Assembly (NCBI GenBank): GCA_009903905.1
Contig: WYEI01000248.1
Location: 1 to 7,308, forward strand
Length of the DNA: 7,308 nt
Reading direction: 5' to 3'
Origin: Pyrobaculum sp.
Lineage (GTDB): Archaea; Thermoproteota; Thermoprotei; Thermoproteales; Thermoproteaceae
Below the pieces are notes generated by a model that was given only the letters and a program-made list of their open reading frames with translations, was not told the DNA's origin and searched no databases. Positions 5,094-7,308 of the stretch are shown here, piece by piece (position 1 is the stretch's first letter; each line of letters opens with the position of its first letter). A program made the translations under genes and the position numbers.

Positions 5094-7308
5094 GGCGCCT
5101 CCTACGCGCAACTATGACCCCGCCGACCACAAGAAGCAGGATGGTAAGCGCCAGCGGAACCACCACAAATAAGTCTAAGCCTCCTCTCACCTCAACTGGC
5201 ACGCCGACGTATTGAACCCCTGGAGTAAAGACCCCCGTCTGGTTCCACGTCACCACAAGCGTGAGCGAGTATACGCCGGGAACCGCCTTATCTGACACGT
5301 CCAGCAGAAAGGCAGTGGTGGCAGTGCCGCCGGGCGGTATGTCTCCCAGCACCCGTGTACCGGCGGTGGCCACGTCAGCGATGTTTGACGCATGCGGCTC
5401 GAAGACTTGGGAGGGGGTCATCGTTATCTTCACGTTCTTTGCCTCTTCGGCGCCCATATTAGTTATGTTAACGATCAGCACCGCCGTGGAGCCCGGGGCC
5501 GCATTGTATATCCTATACCTTATGTCTAGGACATCTTTTTTCCTGATCTCCAGAGGCCCTTGCGCCGCATATTCGCCGCTGCTCCACCTAGCCACAGCCA
5601 CCACGTTGTAGTCGCCTGCAGACAGCTTAGACACGTCGAGGTAATACGTGAGCGTGACGGGAGAGCCCGGCGGAAGGTAGTCAATGGTATAGCTCCGTCT
5701 GCCTATCGTTGCGTTTAGTAGGACTACTGTGACGTTGCGGGCGACCACAGGCCCCGTGTTTATCACTTGGACCATAACCTGCGCCATGGAGGCACCCTCG
5801 AGAATGCTGGGCGGCACCACTGCTACGTTTTGAATCGCGACCTCAGGCCGGCTTACGGGCAAGTAGAAGGTGTAGTTGACGTCGTTTACCGAAACCACTA
5901 CAGGGTATCTTCCCGCTGAGGCGTTGCTCGGCACTTGCACAGTCACATACGCCGTAAACGGCTGACCCTGGGGGAGGTAAGACACTTTATACTCGGCAGG
6001 GCTCGCCAAGATGAGGGGGGTGTAGACTGATATTGTAAGGTTCTTGGCTGTGAAGGGGGCCGCCACCGTAAGTGTGCCAGACGCCAAGCCGCCCGGGTAG
6101 GAAAGAGGCGGGGTGAAAATAAGTAACACGTTGAAGTCGGGTCTAACCACCTCGTAGTAGAAGGTGTAGTTGACGTCGCCCACAGAGACCTTCAGCGGGT
6201 AGAGACCCGGTTGCGCATCTTTTGGAATTTCAATCACAATATTCACGGTGATCGGCGTCTGCGGCGTAATGGCAGGAAGCTCCATCGAGGAGCCTGTGAG
6301 GATTTTAAACGGCGTCTTTACACGTATATTCACCCCCGCCATCGTATAGTTCGTGGCAACCACGAGAGTGACTTGAGCTAAAGAGCCTGGGTAGACCTGG
6401 GGCGGATTGAAATAGGCGTTGACGCTTATCCATGGCCGCGGCACGTAGACCTCTGCGTACCTAACGATGCAGGCCCCCGTGGAGTAACATATCTCAACCG
6501 GCACCCTCACCACTCCATAGGCGGTAAACACGGCCTGCACGGGGATTTGTAACTGGGTAAGCAGAGGCGTTTTCACTGTGTTTTTGCTTAATATTCTAAC
6601 GCCTTCGCCATCTAACACGCGAACTGTGACGTTCTGTAAAGGCGCGGCGCCTCCCGGCGTTATTAAGAGTGTCACCATAGTAGGGGTGCCCAACACCGGG
6701 GGTTGCGCAGGCGTGGCCGCTATGTTTATGTCCGCGCCGCTTACCACAGGCAACTGGATAGTTTTGTTGAAGACTACAGAGCCGGCGTAGCCCGACACGC
6801 CGTTTAACGTCACTGTGAGAGTTGCGTTGTAGAAGCCGGGCTTTAGGGATGCCGGCAGGACGAAGTTCAACACACAAGTGGCGTTTGACCTAGGCGGGAT
6901 CGTCGCGTCGCATGTAGGCGTTGCGTTTAAGAACTGCGAAACGACGCCGCCGCTTATAGACGCCTTGGCCTTCACGTAGTCCACAGTGGGGTTGAACAGA
7001 AGCACGGGAAGCTGGACCGACTGCCCCGCCACATATGCCGAAGGCCTCGCCACGGCAAGGGAAGAGAAGTCAAATGGGAGCACCTCCACGTCTAACGTGG
7101 CTTCGGCAGAGCGGAGAAGCGTGTACGCCACAACCCTAATTCTGTAGTAGCCAGGGCGGGCATCTAGAGGGACTTGCACAGCCGCCACAGCGGTGTAGGG
7201 GACGCCAGCCGACAACTGCTGGATCTGCACCGTAGAACCTGTGACCACCTTAAAAGGCGAGTCAATGTCGATGTAGACGTTGGTAAGCGGCTGAGCGGAG
7301 ACTAACGT
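5086..7308 (-). CDS. Large surface protein with tandem NEW3/CARDB-like modules and C-terminal anchor (COG1361-like), 5' end outside window
   Basis: The visible 740 residues (residue 1 at the right edge) are almost wholly beta-strand-like, with about seven modules of roughly 100 residues. Modules typically run from a P-x-x-x-x-P-G start, through N(V/L)T and P-P-G turns, to an AGxYxVxVxV end. This is the pattern of COG1361 and NPCBM/NEW3 or CARDB proteins of archaeal surfaces. Modules near 294-388 and 392-488 are the closest pair, sharing DVNYTFY at 378-384 and 476-482. A single helix (711-734) followed by RRRRRG puts the bulk outside and the tail in the cytoplasm. There are 14 N-x-S/T sequons and two cysteine pairs (133/145, 274/280) that could form disulfides. 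The reading frame is open to the edge with no start visible; GTG at 7248 is internal. Its TAG overlaps the DHA2 pump start by 8 bases, so the two are probably made together. It may be an S-layer-associated scaffold or a transporter partner. Confidence 0.85.
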   Translation of the reverse strand, partial: TLVSAQPLTNVYIDIDSPFKVVTGSTVQIQQLSAGVPYTAVAAVQVPLDARPGYYRIRVVAYTLLRSAEATLDVEVLPFDFSSLAVARPSAYVAGQSVQLPVLLFNPTVDYVKAKASISGGVVSQFLNATPTCDATIPPRSNATCVLNFVLPASLKPGFYNATLTVTLNGVSGYAGSVVFNKTIQLPVVSGADINIAATPAQPPVLGTPTMVTLLITPGGAAPLQNVTVRVLDGEGVRILSKNTVKTPLLTQLQIPVQAVFTAYGVVRVPVEICYSTGACIVRYAEVYVPRPWISVNAYFNPPQVYPGSLAQVTLVVATNYTMAGVNIRVKTPFKILTGSSMELPAITPQTPITVNIVIEIPKDAQPGLYPLKVSVGDVNYTFYYEVVRPDFNVLLIFTPPLSYPGGLASGTLTVAAPFTAKNLTISVYTPLILASPAEYKVSYLPQGQPFTAYVTVQVPSNASAGRYPVVVSVNDVNYTFYLPVSRPEVAIQNVAVVPPSILEGASMAQVMVQVINTGPVVARNVTVVLLNATIGRRSYTIDYLPPGSPVTLTYYLDVSKLSAGDYNVVAVARWSSGEYAAQGPLEIRKKDVLDIRYRIYNAAPGSTAVLIVNITNMGAEEAKNVKITMTPSQVFEPHASNIADVATAGTRVLGDIPPGGTATTAFLLDVSDKAVPGVYSLTLVVTWNQTGVFTPGVQYVGVPVEVRGGLDLFVVVPLALTILLLVVGGVIVARRRRRG
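5098..5103 (-). promoter_or_regulatory. Shine-Dalgarno AGGAGG that selects the DHA2 start
   Basis: AGGAGG on the minus strand lies four bases before the GTG at 5093 and inside the last codons of the surface-protein gene. It is the best Shine-Dalgarno match in the window. Its position favours GTG 5093 over the longer TTG start at 5111, which it would follow. It suggests that the pump is translated by ribosomes loading at, or restarting from, the end of the surface-protein frame. Confidence 0.65.
5862..5884 (-). repeat. Copy 2 of a 23-base exact repeat in the surface-protein gene
   Basis: These 23 bases recur exactly at 6156-6178, 294 bases (98 codons) away and in the same frame. They encode the DVNYTFY strand that closes one beta module, visible residues 476-482. 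The identity includes synonymous positions, suggesting a fairly recent module duplication or gene conversion, while flanking sequence has diverged. Confidence 0.75.
6156..6178 (-). repeat. Copy 1 of a 23-base exact repeat in the surface-protein gene
   Basis: Matches 5862-5884 base for base and encodes DVNYTFY at visible residues 378-384, the end of the preceding module. The 294-base spacing sets the module length at 98 residues in this part of the protein. Confidence 0.75.

Noticed and set aside
5094..5111. TTG start for the DHA2 pump
   Set aside because: The Shine-Dalgarno lies downstream of it, directly before GTG 5093, and the extra residues do not resemble the family.
7246..7248. GTG as the start of the surface protein
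   Set aside because: The frame stays open to the right edge and the upstream 20 codons continue the same beta-module pattern (NVYIDIDSPFK), so this is an internal valine.

Overview
The window looks like a piece of a hyperthermophilic crenarchaeal chromosome, most likely Thermoproteaceae (Pyrobaculum or a close relative). This is inferred from an archaeal-type SRP54 beginning KALTEVFSKLIEKIRG, GC-rich coding DNA, TATA-like boxes 20-30 bases upstream of start codons (as in leaderless transcripts), frequent GTG starts and a surface-layer-like COG1361 protein. No database search was possible, so the genus is an inference.

All six genes lie on the minus strand and read right to left, and almost every base is coding. 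From the right edge: (1) 7308-5086, the C-terminal 740 residues of a large exported, membrane-anchored protein made of tandem beta-sandwich modules, with its N-terminus outside the window; (2) 5093-3666, a 14-helix DHA2 (EmrB/QacA-type) MFS transporter whose start overlaps the preceding stop by 8 bases; (3) 3659-2553, a second, unrelated 12-helix MFS transporter starting 6 bases after gene 2; (4) 2574-2155, a very short class I SAM-dependent methyltransferase overlapping gene 3 by 22 bases. These four form one tightly packed cluster. After a 74-base gap with a clear TATA-like promoter come (5) 2080-1235, a single-domain KaiC-like RecA-superfamily ATPase with a tyrosine-rich N-terminus, and 29 bases later (6) 1205-1, srp54, cut by the left edge about 30-40 residues before its usual end.

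The right-hand cluster is the more interesting part. A modular ectodomain anchored outside the membrane is co-encoded with two different secondary transporters and a small methyltransferase. One reading is an export or resistance cassette in which the surface protein acts as an extracytoplasmic partner for the DHA2 pump; the substrate is not evident. The left-hand pair is a conserved protein-targeting GTPase next to a KaiC-family regulatory ATPase of unknown role. I saw no RNA gene, CRISPR array, insertion sequence or phage gene.
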